From Collybia mongolica (lineage: Eukaryota; Basidiomycota; Agaricomycetes; Agaricales; Clitocybaceae): DNA of 64,000 nt. Made by a program: the position numbers and the translations under genes. The notes beneath the pieces were generated by a model, which saw only the letters and a list, made by a program, of their open reading frames with translations, was not told the DNA's origin and did no database searches. The stretch is taken from positions 186,001 through 250,000 of the forward strand of contig JAAXNY010000019.1 in the NCBI GenBank assembly GCA_013420905.1, given 5' to 3'. Shown here one piece after another: positions 42,331 to 53,298 of the stretch (within the stretch, counting starts at the first letter, position 1; each line of letters starts with the position of its first letter).

Positions 42331-43073
42331 TGATAACATCGTCCCCTCCGGCGACACGTCGCAGAGTATCAGAAGGAAGAGCATTGCTTGTTGAACCAAT
42401 GGCCGAACTTGACCACGACATCGACATGAAGGAGGCTAATTCTAGCTTTGAGAGTCCCCCCAGACCTACTATGAAATCAAAGCATACCTGCCGTTACCCT
42501 GATTTTTCCTGCTTCAGTTGGACGAATACGAAGGAATTCCGACCCTTCCTGATTGTGGAAATTAAACCCCCCATCTTCAACCCCTCAACTGAATACCTGT
42601 TTCAAAGTGATGAAGACGCTCATAAAATCAGCAAACCTTTACTTGTGAAGACAGGATCTCAAGTCCATGACCAAGCCCAACATGTATTTGCGAGCTGCAC
42701 TGACAAGCGTTTCAACACCTTATATGCAATCACAATTGCTGGAAGAGCGTATAGCTTTACAATTTTCAAACGTGAAACTTCTGAGGAAGGAGAGAAGATA
42801 TCCTCGATCGTTACGTCCGAAAGCAGGAATGTAATAGATGGATCCCAGTTGAGTCCAGATTTCTTGCAGGACATGCAGACGGCATTCGAAGGTGCGAAGG
42901 GCTCCATAGTGAGTTTTTTGCAATGGCCCTTTCTGCCAGAAGTTGATCTTGTCGCCGATAGTAACATAACCGTAGTTGCCATATATCATTTGGATTGTGG
43001 CTCTGCCGATGCGTACAATAGCGTTCTTTACGAATCTGGTTGTTATTATGACTTGATGCAATCTCAGACATAG
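42331..43073 (+). pseudogene. C-terminal module of PD...ExK gene family (member 2, exon 2)
   Basis: Begins right after a CCAG acceptor in the same phase as exon 2 of the gene at 34914-35805 (SSPPATRRR versus SPPQTRSK). The core motif is CRYPDFSCFSWTNTKEF then FLIVEIKPP, so D...ExK is kept with similar spacing. About 100 further residues follow, then DLMQSQT and the stop. No ATG-initiated exon 1 with the N-module is found directly upstream; the only candidate is at 39647. A protein starting at an internal Met (MAELDHDIDM) is possible. The conserved motif in a diverged relative argues that D, E and K are functionally constrained. Confidence 0.6.
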
Positions 43074-43712
43074 CAGAGTGAACTTGAAACGTAGCTTTGA
43101 GATTAAGATAAGGTCAGTCTCCGGCGAACGAGTACTTGAATGCTATGCTGGGACGTGTAACTGAATAAATTAGTCCAAACACTGTTCGATTTCACTAGAA
43201 GCGTCGCACCGCAATTTTGCCCAGTAACTAGTTAACTCCGGGCTGCTATCGTAAGTCAGCCAATCGCCCATCTCTGTCGCGAGAACACACCACTCAAAAA
43301 TACATATGTCAATCATAAAGGCGCGTTGAGGGTATTGACGGAGAGATCGCATTCAGCGACGCTGTTGCAGTGGTGGCGGCACCCGGAGCTGGCAGAGAAC
43401 GACGGCTTGTAATGAGCCCAAATTTATTCGGAAATTGAAAGGTACTTGATTTGGAAGGTGGTCGCGAGGTGTCTACCGCTGGGGGACGCCGAAGGCGTAG
43501 GGAAGTTGAGAGCTCTGCATGTTTTAAGGTCATGATGTGTGGTAATATGATACACGGTACTTCGCATTTTGGCCCGGGTATATTCCATGAATTCCCTCCT
43601 TTTTAGATACGTATGGCCTATGACTTCCGTCGAAGTCTTTAATCTCTTAACTGCGTTATGTTCATTCGCCGTCGGTGAAAGCTAGATCTGGACGGATCGC
43701 TGTCAAACCACA
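43074..43712. other. decayed sequence without an assignable gene
   Basis: The first 60 bp (to about 43135) recur at 49345-49430. The remainder has minus-strand fragments without recognisable domains. Probably decayed gene or repeat DNA. Confidence 0.4.
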
Positions 43713-45265
43713 TCAGCATCTCATCGAGAGGTACCAAGAAAACCACTTACTCGTGATGGATTCCAGGTTTGGAATCCCCCTACGGCATAGGTGAATCATC
43801 CTTGAAGCGATTACCGCCCTCAGGCGAGCGTCAAGATCCACGAATACATCACTATTATAGTCCCTCGTATGGAGACTGGTAGTGAATGCGCGAAGGCAAG
43901 GAAAAGTCGTTGCGGACACTGTTGTCCAAAGCCTCCCACGCAGCCTGGCTCGATTTAGCGGACATCAGCACGACGAAGACTTTCGACGGAAACTTAATTG
44001 TACCTGTGTTTGAATCAACCCAATTGGAAAACATGAACTTTCCGAAGTGCTGATTCAGCCATGTGAACATATAGCTGATTTCACTGTCTATTGTGCACGC
44101 AAAGAAGTGAGTTGCACGAGATCCATGGGACGAATTGAGGTGATTGCCGGAGCTGCAGAGGCAAATGAACATTAGCTATTATGGCATCACTCAGAACATA
44201 CCGCTTCTCGGCTTTGATAAGAACACGAAGCTTGCAATTCCTGTGGTCACTACTTGTTGAAACACTTTGCGTCGGGGTTTTGATGAAGTACGTTGGTGGG
44301 TTTTACGAAGTTATCTGATGATTAGGGACCTAGTCTAGCGTTTTGAGCGAAGAGAACTGATGTCACTTCGACCATACCATGTATGGATATGTTCCGTTTT
44401 TACCTCGAATTCACGCCATGTATCTTCATCACCCTTTGATCACCTGAGTTTCGAGAAAAACCCGTGAACATCTTATGGAGTAGCTGCAGAAAAGATCACT
44501 TGCCGGTAAATTTCAGTTAAGGATTACCCCCGCGATATAAGTAAGGTACCTTCAAAGTGATTATCGCCTTCAGCTCAGCGTCGTCCATTGGGGTAAACTA
44601 GTCAAAACAACGGCACCTCATGTGAAGGTTGGTAGTGAATGCGTGGCCGCGTTGTAGACGATGTCGTCCAAAGCCGCCTACTCAACCTGGCCCAGCTTGC
44701 AACTCCCGAAAATGAAGTGTGGGGCTCAGAGCTTGCGATCTGAAATACAGTCAAAGGCTCTAACTGAGGACAGAGTGAGGACGGGACGCACACGTCACTG
44801 GTCAGGTTGGCTTGTGAAGCCTTGGACATTCGCATTGATGAATTACACACGTTTCAAGCTGGTAGACGACCTTAGCAACCTCAAGGTACATCGGACAAGT
44901 TTTATAAATGCCACTGAGATGGGGGAAGAGCGAAAGGGAAAGCAGACAAAATTAGACTGTATAAGAGCACACGAAACATAGAACATTTTGTAATCATATG
45001 GGGCTGATTTAGGTGATATCTGATCATCGTGGGTATGGACGATAATGATATCTACGAGCTTCGGGATTGGAGCGCCTAACAAAGTTACATCTGGACTAGC
45101 CTGTGGGTCTGAACCGTGGGTTTGGGGCCGGTGAGCAAAATCAGAAGGAATAGGTGGGCCATGCACTGAACCGTCCTCGTGTAAGCTGGAGAAGTACGGG
45201 GAAAGCCCATGAATCGGTTCGGGATCCGATTGGATAAACCCGTGTGGTTCGTGCCGCACAGCCAT
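43713..45265 (-). pseudogene. decayed F-box family gene I
   Basis: Reading on the minus strand, an F-box-like segment (IPKLVDIIIVHTHDDQIS, then KMFYVSCALIQ) lies at about 44960-45075. C-terminal family pieces lie at 43713-44172: HFGKFMFSNWVDSNTG, SSQAAWEALDNSV, then after a frameshift FVDLDARLRAVIASRM and CRRGIPNLESI. A further copy of the C-terminal piece (LRPRIHYQ-type) is at 44602-44720. Frames are broken throughout. The same architecture recurs at 49441-50640 and 53299-54568. Confidence 0.65.
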
Positions 45266-45501
45266 AAAGATATTTTCCCCACTTCGACAATTGTCTCCAG
45301 CTTTGCAAGGTGCACATTATTACGTCTACATCATTTTGAATAAGATATTTCTATGGTCTTTGCGCAATCTTCGTTGAAGTTCACTGTAACGGTTCCATGG
45401 GATTGAGTCAATATTACTACCCGTCCCACTAAAATGCCCAGTAGCTTTGCGAATCCCACGAAATCCCGACTTCTCAGCCGAGCATGAAGAACAAGCCTCA
45501 A

Positions 45502-46700
45502 TTAGTCTAGAAATAGGACCATCGAGCCGACTGTAAAATCGACGACCTCTAGCGAAGGGGCGAGGTCATCACAATTCATGACTTCCACCATGGAGTCAGG
45601 AATATAGGACGAAGGAATGCACAGCTCGATGATAGTTGGACACATCTTGAGCAATGACCCCACCTCGTCCATGTAAACCTTCACGGTCGAGTGCAGGAGC
45701 TTTATCTGGCAACCCGAGCGCTGAATCAACTGGAGGATTGTGCCCTTGGACCAGCGTAACCATTGTTTAGAAGAATCAAATTTCAGCGTTTGAAGGGACG
45801 AAAGGGTAAGCAAGGCCAAGAATTGGTTTATGTGAAAGATAGATATAAGGCGTAATGATTGGAGATATTGTGGAACCAACGTGGTGGTTAACGTGGATGG
45901 AGGGATATGGTCGAAGCTCAAAGTGCATTCTACGATGTTCGTGCATCGTTCGAGGAGAGTGAGTGCTGTTTCGAAAGTTATGAAGATTTTGTCGAATGTG
46001 ACGTGTCGTAGCTGGTCCCATGGCAAAGAGATCAGCCCGGGGTCAATGTGGACAGAACCACCGGTCCCCACAAAATTTATGCTCTGAAGACGGCCAGAAC
46101 TGTGAAACGCTTTAATGGCGGAGGGTTTGTCGTGTCCTTGATGATACTTGGACCACGAAAACGAAGAGTTAAGGCCTCCAAATTCTGTAATAAACCCGAT
46201 GGAAGTTCAAATATGGAATGGATCCATGGATGTGTAGACTCAATTGATAGTTTGCGAAACTGGTTAGCATGGGGGGCTATGAGACCTGGGAGCGGGTTGG
46301 CCCAGTCTGCGCCGCCGAGGGAGTTTTTGGGATAAGGCATGGTGGAAAACGATATCAGCTCCCGTTCACTCAGAGAGAAAAGTGATCGTGTCATATTCCA
46401 ATAATAATCTGCTGTGACTCCCTCCAGAGTTAATGGGGCATGAGGAACCTGCACATGATTCCAGAGTCGAGACTCGCTCAAGGCAAATCTCCTCCATCTC
46501 GAACATACACGTCCCAACGCCCAAGGCATCTCGATTCTGCCGTTCCCGCGTTTCGCTCGACTCAGAGGTTTGACATAAGCTCCTTTGAGGCAATACAGAA
46601 ATTTTTGCTGACCAGAGTTCATCCGGGAGTTTTTCGAGAGGCGACTCGGGAATGAGCGCGGTACCTGGTGCAGGATCCTCCTGGGGCACACTCATAATAT
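45502..46700 (-). pseudogene. decayed F-box family gene II (different subfamily)
   Basis: The F-box start SPLEKLPDEL lies in one frame (about 46620-46640). The continuation QQKFLYCLKGAYVKP and ALGRVCSRWRRFALSESRLW is in a second frame, and after PSIIKDTTNPP the SAIKAFHSSGRLQSINFVG and DPGLISLPWDQLRHVTF part is in a third. Two frameshifts (near 46615 and 46125) therefore break a gene that otherwise keeps its full length of about 390 codons. The CSRWRRFALS..LW pattern is characteristic of Agaricomycete F-box proteins. If the frameshifts are sequencing errors it would be an intact gene. Confidence 0.72.
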
Positions 46701-46964
46701 GATGGTCGAAGTAGGCCAAAACAGCATATGTATGGTGGATCGGTGAAAAAGTTGGTATTGACTCCAACGTCAATACTTAGAAATCGGATGTTCGGCAATT
46801 GCCGCATTCGTGGTTGCAACGTTGAGGATCATTCCTTTAATCATGATCAGCTCCGACTCCCAAAACAACCCACAAGTTCCCTGAATATGGCGTACGCCTA
46901 GTCATTAAATCCGAAGTTCAGCCGACAAGGACACATCGCGATCTTCGAATTTTTTCTTGCCACT

Positions 46965-47135
46965 CTGGTTATCGATCAACTGCCGGCCAGACTATATGGG
47001 AAGTTTTGAACAATGTTGTTCAAAATATCACCTTTCCTCGCCTCTACGCGTTCGGCATTAACACCCTTACTGGGAACTTCCCTGACACCAGGACTTTGGG
47101 TCGCAGTGATGAGCTGAAAACCCAAAATGAAATCA
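46965..47135 (+). pseudogene. F-box family C-terminal fragment, opposite strand
   Basis: The plus-strand frame reads AGQTIWEVLNNVVQNITFPR and continues to RTLGRSDELKTQNEI. It parallels the AAWEALDNSV...TFPCLRAF region of the gene at 43713 and the EAEWETLHNAVHNVTFPY region at 53440-53500. It is an isolated piece on the strand opposite to its relatives. Confidence 0.55.
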
Positions 47136-47527
47136 ACCTGAAAACGTCTCACCCATGGCGCAGACTCGCAGGGGTATTTTGAATACGAAAATCATCGTGG
47201 GTGAGTAAGTTTTCTGGTGTTTCTGAATGAAAAATCTTTCGGATTTTTGACGTTCACTGATGGTGAATAATAGGTAAAAGTCTTGCACTCGTGAGGTAAA
47301 TTACCTGTATGACTTATTTCACCGCGAATGAAAGTCATACCATCGTCCAACCCAGGTTCCTAATTATCAGGAAAGAAGGTAATCGTGTGATAGTCTTTTC
47401 AAGAATACCAGTACCTCCTGAATGCTGCCACATCCTTCGTTATACGCTCAAGCACTCACTATGTGGTCCAGCTTTTCCTACGAAGCCGTTTGATCAGTTA
47501 CTAACTCTCATGGCAGTACCAAGCCGC

Positions 47528-47716
47528 TCACAAGTCAATAGCAAATCCTTGTTGTCCCTTTGTGAACCCGCAAAATGGAATGGTGCGGGCTTGCTTGCGA
47601 TGGAGGCGGAGGGCGGCCAAGCCACCCTGTAGGCAACCACTCTTACAGTAACAGCTGCAGGCGTGAGCGTGAGTGAGGAATGGGATGAGATCAATGGCGC
47701 AGGCGGCGAATTTTAT
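47528..47716 (-). pseudogene. decayed paralogue of the small secreted cysteine-rich protein
   Basis: The minus-strand frame reads IKFAACAIDLIPFLTHAHA, then CSCYCKSG and, further on, FCGFTKGQQGF. It aligns with MKFTTALVVLVPFLARANA, WSCYCNSG and YYGFTKAETTSF of 51088-51324. The start codon is ATA instead of ATG (47714-47716), hydrophobic signal-peptide residues are replaced, and the C-terminal cysteine pair is gone. Confidence 0.75.
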
Positions 47717-48071
47717 GGTGTTGTTCTTTCTTAGAGTCTCCGACATGTACACTCACTGCCTTCACACACCGTCATCATTGACCGAATGTATGGAGTGTAT
47801 TATGCTTGAGGAAAATTCTTCTGTTCGACGTCCTTCATTTCAGATGTTGCTGGTGACATGGTGGAAGGGGAACAATCTCGTTTTCTTCGCGGTTTGAGAA
47901 AGGGTAAGAACATAAGTGAATCAAGCGGTTCCGAGATCTGAGGATCATCGCAACTCACTATCCTTGAAATTAGAGCCTAGCTCTCGTCCTCATTTTCCAA
48001 TTTCTTACCGTCGTTCTCCCAATTCAGAAATTTGACTGGTTTCTTTTTATGAATATCCGGCGAAACGAACT
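47717..48071. other. spacer without a gene
   Basis: No coding potential recognised. It includes the region upstream of the decayed secreted-protein paralogue and ends at the left border of duplication copy 2. Confidence 0.45.
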
Positions 48072-49303
48072 GGCGCCTTGAGTCTGGAGAATCGAGAGGC
48101 ACGAGTAACTCAAGAAGCGGTGGACCAAACAATTTTTTTTTGTGGCGGATGTAATCATGGACCACTATTTCGTGTGCACACAAATACGATTGCGATGATG
48201 GGCCAATCATTATGATGGAAAGTAATTGTGGTTCATCCACACCACATCCACACATTTAGAAGAGACCTCGAATCCGGCGCGTTACGGCGTTTTCTGGCTA
48301 CTCCTGGTGGAAGTCGTCAAGCGGATCAATTGGTTGACAAGTGGCACGCTGAAGTCCGAGTCGGTGACTCTGTGGCGTCGATCACATGCAAATAGTTTAC
48401 ACATGATTGTGAGAATTATCTAGAATATAAAGTGTCTAGTTCAAAGTTTGAAAACTAATTCCTGACGCTCCCAAACCTCTTCAAGATGTCTGCAAAATAT
48501 ACTTGTACAAACCAGGACTTCAAGGGACTTCCCCATTATCTCCACCCACGTGCACCGAGCTTCAAGGTATTTTATTTTTGACAAACTTATACTTGGGGTG
48601 GAGCTGAAAATGACCTAGACAAAAACAAGTAGAATCGAAGCAATGAGGCACGGATCACTCCAGGATCTCCATTCTACCCTTATTCCATGCAAGGGCAATT
48701 CTATTCAACCTCCCATATTGCATTATGGCTTCGTCTTTGATGACACCAAGACAATGGAAATTGCTTGCCAACATAACCTCTTGCGCACTACAAGAATCAA
48801 CAACTGGCCTGATACATCACCCCCTGACAATGCCTTAAACTGGGACCCTGTTTCCAATACCTATGATGAGCCGAACTGGGGGCAGACTGCTGTAGCATTG
48901 ACTAAGCGTTTCCATAAAAGGTTCCGGAACAAATCATTTCGACCAGTGGCGGTATATGTCTTGACTGCGGCTGAGCCCTTCCTTAGCATCACCACAAACT
49001 ATAAATTCGCATTTGACGGGCTTCCAGATGCTGAATACATGGAGACTTTGAAGGAATTTTTTGGGTTTCAGGGTTTGCCTATGTGGTATCTTGATCAAGA
49101 GGAACATGATTGGATAATGGATTGAATATTGGGTATTCAAGGCTAGTGTGTTTGTGTGTGATTTGTGTTATTCTGACGAGGTCTTGACTTTTTCGCGTTA
49201 CCAGCAACCCTAAGAAATAAATAATTGTCGGAAAAATTCTGTGAGCTTGGGAATGCCTCATTCTGTCTGACTCATCACGCCACTCTGTGCTAAGAAGGCA
49301 GCT
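48072..49303. repeat. segmental duplication, copy 2
   Basis: Counterpart of 36133-37340, in the same orientation. It is followed almost immediately (49306) by a second duplicated piece, matching 43008-43135 joined to about 43805-44172, so two separate source segments lie side by side here. Confidence 0.93.
48486..49125 (+). CDS. unrecognised 195-aa protein, duplicated (copy 2)
   Basis: Same structure as 36529-37168: exon 1 48486-48566, intron 48567-48618, exon 2 48619-49125, stop in the same place. The product differs from copy 1 at three residues (P in QPPILH, N in PPDNALN, R in TKRFHK). Of about seven nucleotide differences in exon 2, four are silent. Splice sites are identical. Function unknown; the intact frame in both copies is the main reason to call it a gene. 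It lies between a decayed secreted-protein gene and a decayed F-box gene. Confidence 0.65.
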
Positions 49304-49440
49304 GCCAACGCGATAGCGTTCTTTACCAATCTAGCTGCTATTGTGTGTAAGTGGGCTTGATGCAATCTCAGACATAGCAGAGTGAACATGAAACGTAGCT
49401 CTGAGATTAAGATAAGGTCAGTCCCCGGTGAACGATTACC

Positions 49441-50640
49441 GCCTTCAGTCTAGCGTCGAGATCCACGAATCCATCACTACGGCAGTCCCTCATATGGAGT
49501 TTGATAGTGAATGCGCGAAGGCAAGGAAAAGTCGTTGTGGACACTGTTGTCCAAAGCTTCCCACGCAGCCTGGCTCGATTTAGCGGACATCAGTATGACG
49601 AAGACTTTCGACGGAAACTTAATTGTACCTGTGTTTGAATCAACCCAATTGGAAAACATGAACTTTCCGAAGTGCTGATTCAGCCATGTGAACGTATAGC
49701 TGATTTCACTGTCTATTGTGCACGCAAAGAAGTGAGTCGCACGAGATCCGTGGGATGAATTGAGGTGATTGCTGGAGCTGCGGAGGCAAATGAACATTCG
49801 CTATCGTGACATCACTCAGAACATCTGATCTAGGAGAGAAAAAAAAACATCCTACATTTTCTGTAGCGAAGCCCTGGGCGTTCAATGTGTCCTCTAAGAA
49901 GGTGAAGGAAGCCCCAGAGCGCAATTTGTTCAGCCTCGCCGCTCAAGATCATAAACGCATTGAATGACCTCAGGTGCGACAGGTCAAAAGTCGACTATGG
50001 TTCCACAAAATGATATATGGGCGGGTCGATAAGAGGGATATGAAAATAGCAACGAATCGAGTTGTGGACGGCGTGAAGGTAGGATACCAGGGCGTACATC
50101 AAATCTTCTGCTCCTGGAGTTGTCCACAGAATATGCGTGCTTTTCAAATCGGTAGCAGAGCATAGCAGGCTCAATTTTGAAGATGACTTTGTTGAGATAA
50201 GGCGACAGGAATGATACATTTAAAGAGGATTTTAAGGCAGCAGGAAGCCCCCAGTCACTGAGCCTGTTGATGCTCGGATCTTGAGAAAAACCGAGGTGAT
50301 GGAGTTCAATAGTTGAAATCGATGGAACTGAGCCGAGAATTTGAGAGGCAATATTCAGGAGACGCCTCCATGTTCTAGTGGACCCTGTTGGAATCGCCAC
50401 AAATACAGGTGTTTCGAACCAAGAGGGCGATGTGGGGGGCCTCTTTTAAAAGGTAATGGAACGCAAAGATACTACCACTGTTAACAAGTGAAGCAGACTG
50501 AACATTGGCGGATCCAAGTCTGAGTACGACGGATCCGAAGATGTGAGGAGCACACGAAGCATAGAACATTTTGTTGATTGTCGAGGCCGTTTCTTAAGGA
50601 GAGTTGGTCATCGCTAATATAGCAGACCACGATGTCCACT
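49441..50640 (-). pseudogene. decayed F-box family gene III
   Basis: The N-terminal part near 50560-50640 reads ELVDIVVCYISDDQLSLKK, with a frame break; the middle reads APHIALLVRNTCICGD (50400-50450), RTWRRLLNIASQILGSV and LPAALKSSLNVSFLSPYLNK (50170-50400). The C-terminal piece at 49477-49797 repeats the 43855-44172 segment almost word for word (FGKFMFSNWVDSNTG). Frameshifts separate these blocks. It is paralogous to the genes at 43713-45265 and 53299-54568. Confidence 0.68.
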
Positions 50641-51087
50641 AGCTCTTGGATTTAGAAGACACCTCCTATGGGGATCAGATAGATCAGTGGTCCCATGGTT
50701 TGTGGTTAACCAACAACAAAAAGAAATACTGCACCGATAAATTGAGATTGTTCTGGAGGGCCTCCCAAAACTTCACGTTAAGGTTGAGTAGCTTCATTGG
50801 TAGCTTGCGCGTTCCTTTACTCATGTGGTTCGGTTGAGTAAGAGGGTCAGATTTTGTAAGTCGTAGCTGTTATCGGTTGTCTACCAACGCTTGTTACATT
50901 GATCCAGAACTTGCCGTCAGCTTCAAAATCTATCCCCATACTAACTGGTACAGAAAATACTCTATCAATCAACTCAGTATCAACACGCTTTCAATTATGT
51001 TTCAAGTAGCTGTTGGACATGGCAATACTCTATAATACTATCTCAGTCAGTCAGCGTTGCCTATTACTTCCTCGCGCCACATACTGA
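50641..51087. other. spacer without a gene
   Basis: Sequence between the decayed F-box gene III (upstream flank) and the secreted-protein gene (3' flank). No ORF or repeat recognised. Confidence 0.45.
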
Positions 51088-51324
51088 TCAATAACAGTAC
51101 CCAGAGGTACCCTGCCTGGTGCAGCAGCTCTTGAACGACGTAGTTTCCGCCTTGGTGAAGCCATAGTAATGCAATGGCGGAGGCGTGCTGGCGACACTGA
51201 CGGGGTAGGGCCAGCCGCTGCCGCAGAATACAGTGTCGCTGCTGCCGCTATTGCAGTAGCAGCTCCAGGCGTTGGCGCGCGCGAGGAAAGGAACGAGGAC
51301 GACAAGGGCAGTGGTGAACTTCAT
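51088..51324 (-). CDS. small secreted cysteine-rich protein
   Basis: A 78-aa ORF. Residues 1-19 (MKFTTALVVLVPFLARANA) form a signal peptide with an A-N-A cleavage context. The mature 59 aa hold six cysteines at residues 22, 24, 34, 67, 68 and 77 (pattern C-x-C ... C ... CC ... C), an even number suited to three disulfides, plus several Gly/Tyr/Ser. It fits the size and layout of fungal small secreted proteins, which include effectors, hydrophobin-unrelated surface proteins and antimicrobial peptides; the role cannot be assigned. A TATA box lies about 120 bp upstream. A decayed paralogue lies at 47528-47716. Single exon; the ATG chosen is the only one giving the signal peptide. Confidence 0.8.
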   Translation of the reverse strand: MKFTTALVVLVPFLARANAWSCYCNSGSSDTVFCGSGWPYPVSVASTPPPLHYYGFTKAETTSFKSCCTRQGTSGYCY

Positions 51325-51440
51325 TTTCCCTATCGTCTGTGCGGTTAGGTGTGGGAGTGAGATGAGGGTGAGCTGGGGGCTGCTTACCTGGTATTATTTC
51401 GCTTGAGAGTGATGTCGGATACTGGGAGCAGGAGTGCATC

Positions 51441-51450
51441 CTTATATACT
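51441..51450 (-). promoter_or_regulatory. TATA box of the small secreted protein gene
   Basis: On the minus strand the sequence reads agtatataag, about 117-126 bp upstream of the ATG at 51324. The spacing suits a TATA-driven, inducible fungal gene with a leader of about 90 bp. Confidence 0.55.
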
Positions 51451-53298
51451 TGCTGGGGACCACTCGATTTGCCATGATGAAGATGCGTACCACCCACTCT
51501 CAGCGTCATTCAAGAGTGTCCGATTATCGAGCTTTTGTACGAGGCGCTGCAACTGGTAAGAGACATCTGATGCGGATCGGCGAGCCTCAGTTCCGCAGCT
51601 GTGTGTATGTTGAGGCGGCCTAGTATGTTATGTTAGAGGAACATATCTCGATTTTCGCTGCCTATGTAGACTCTTTGGGAGGACTCTTGAGGTGGTAGTG
51701 ATCTTGCAGTCCCCCTGGAAGTCAGGAACGGTCTAAAGAGACGAATTAGAGTGGGGCCTAGACTGGACTTCATGACGAGTGCATTTGTGGGGGTGATGGT
51801 TGTTTGGATCAAAATGGGGATTTTCTCAAATCTAGGGGGGTCGTTATGTTTGCGATGACCATGACCAATATCCCCACATCCAAGATACTGAAGTGGTGCT
51901 TGCCAGTGAGTGAGATTTAGTGAGAGTTCGGTGGGTATTGCGGGTCAGGTGGGTACGGTACGCATGGTTTCTGTGATTGAGCATGGTCGGCATATGAAAA
52001 ATATCGATCGACGGGCATAGATGCGTGGCTCTACAATTATCCGCCATATTCACGAGCTCACTTTTCGAGGCGCTCGTTATGTACCTATCATGATTAGCAA
52101 TGGTGAAGTCAAAGTCCCCATTTCGAGTTGGCCCTTGCACCCTCTTGTGTTTAGCTCCATCGCGCCTGTCCCTTTTTAGCTGACCTCAAAGTTCCGCTGC
52201 AACTTGTCCTTCGTCCCAGAGCGAGAGAGAGTGAAGTATTGCGAAGGCCTATTGTAGGTATATGTAAGTAATGAGGTGTGATTGGAGAAGGCGAATAAAG
52301 CTTTCTCCGGCAATTGCCGCTCATCTACTTTTCGTTTCAAAAATCCAAATCCAACACCAACCATGTATAGTCAGAGGACAAGTGACTTGGGCCGACTTAG
52401 TGTCTGTTGGAACTGATAACACAGTTGCAGGCTACTAGAGTGTAAGGATACTCGATCTCAAATGCCGAAACGGAAGAGGCCATCTCGCACACCAGTATCA
52501 TGACGGGCTCCAGACATTCAAGAGATTCGAATTTCGGGTGGACAACGTCGTTTAGGCGTAGTGTGGGTAAGTCTCCTCGATTCGTGCTGCTCATTATTCT
52601 CGGGCTGTTGGAAGTCAACTAACGATCTGTATCGCAGACATGTCGTTTTTCCAGATAGACTATCGAACGTCAAGTTGTGAATAGTCTGGACATTGTATTT
52701 CTACTGTCGAAGTTTCGGACCCAACCAGATTTTTGAAATTCAAGAGGTACCGAGGCATGAACAACTGAGACGAGCATTGGACAAACCTAGGGAGGCTAAT
52801 TATCGTGAGGCCTAATCATAAATCCTGGTATGTCGTTTCTGCCTGCCTGTCACATCGCTCTCAGCTTGGGACCTTCAGGTTCTCAGCCCATCATGTTAGA
52901 CTACATGAATTTCCTCTGATAATGGACACTAGACGCCCATGTATCGAGAACATGGGTTCGAATCGCCTCTTTTTGGCTTCGACAGGAATATGAATTTGCA
53001 ATGCCCACCACTTTCCCGCGGAGTTCGCCGTTCTGGATTACAAAGAAGTTGGTACATGATTGGGAACGTGGGTTGAAAACGCGGCGTTTTTTGAGTGCAG
53101 AACAAAATTGCTTCCACTATACCCTACATGGCAATATGTTCTAGTTATTGATGTCAGATTCGCCACACGTTTTTCGTGAGCATTCCATTACTCAAGGTGG
53201 TTGTCCTGGGCAAAACAAGATTGTTGAAACTTTCACTTTGACCTATTCGCCATCAAAGAAAGCTACGTCTGAGGGCATTGCTATTGATCCCATACATT
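51451..53298. other. 1.85-kb spacer without a recognised gene
   Basis: Short open frames on both strands lack family features. The only structured item is a tRNA-like stretch at 52911-52965 (separate entry). Confidence 0.45.
52911..52965 (+). other. tRNA-like / Pol III promoter-like relic
   Basis: Contains a near-consensus B box ggttcgaatcg (52955-52965), a 7-bp hairpin cccatgt / acatggg (52936-52942 with 52950-52956) and an upstream taatggaca resembling a D-arm. Acceptor-stem pairing and a proper T-stem are not found, so it is at best a decayed tRNA or a SINE head. Confidence 0.3.
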
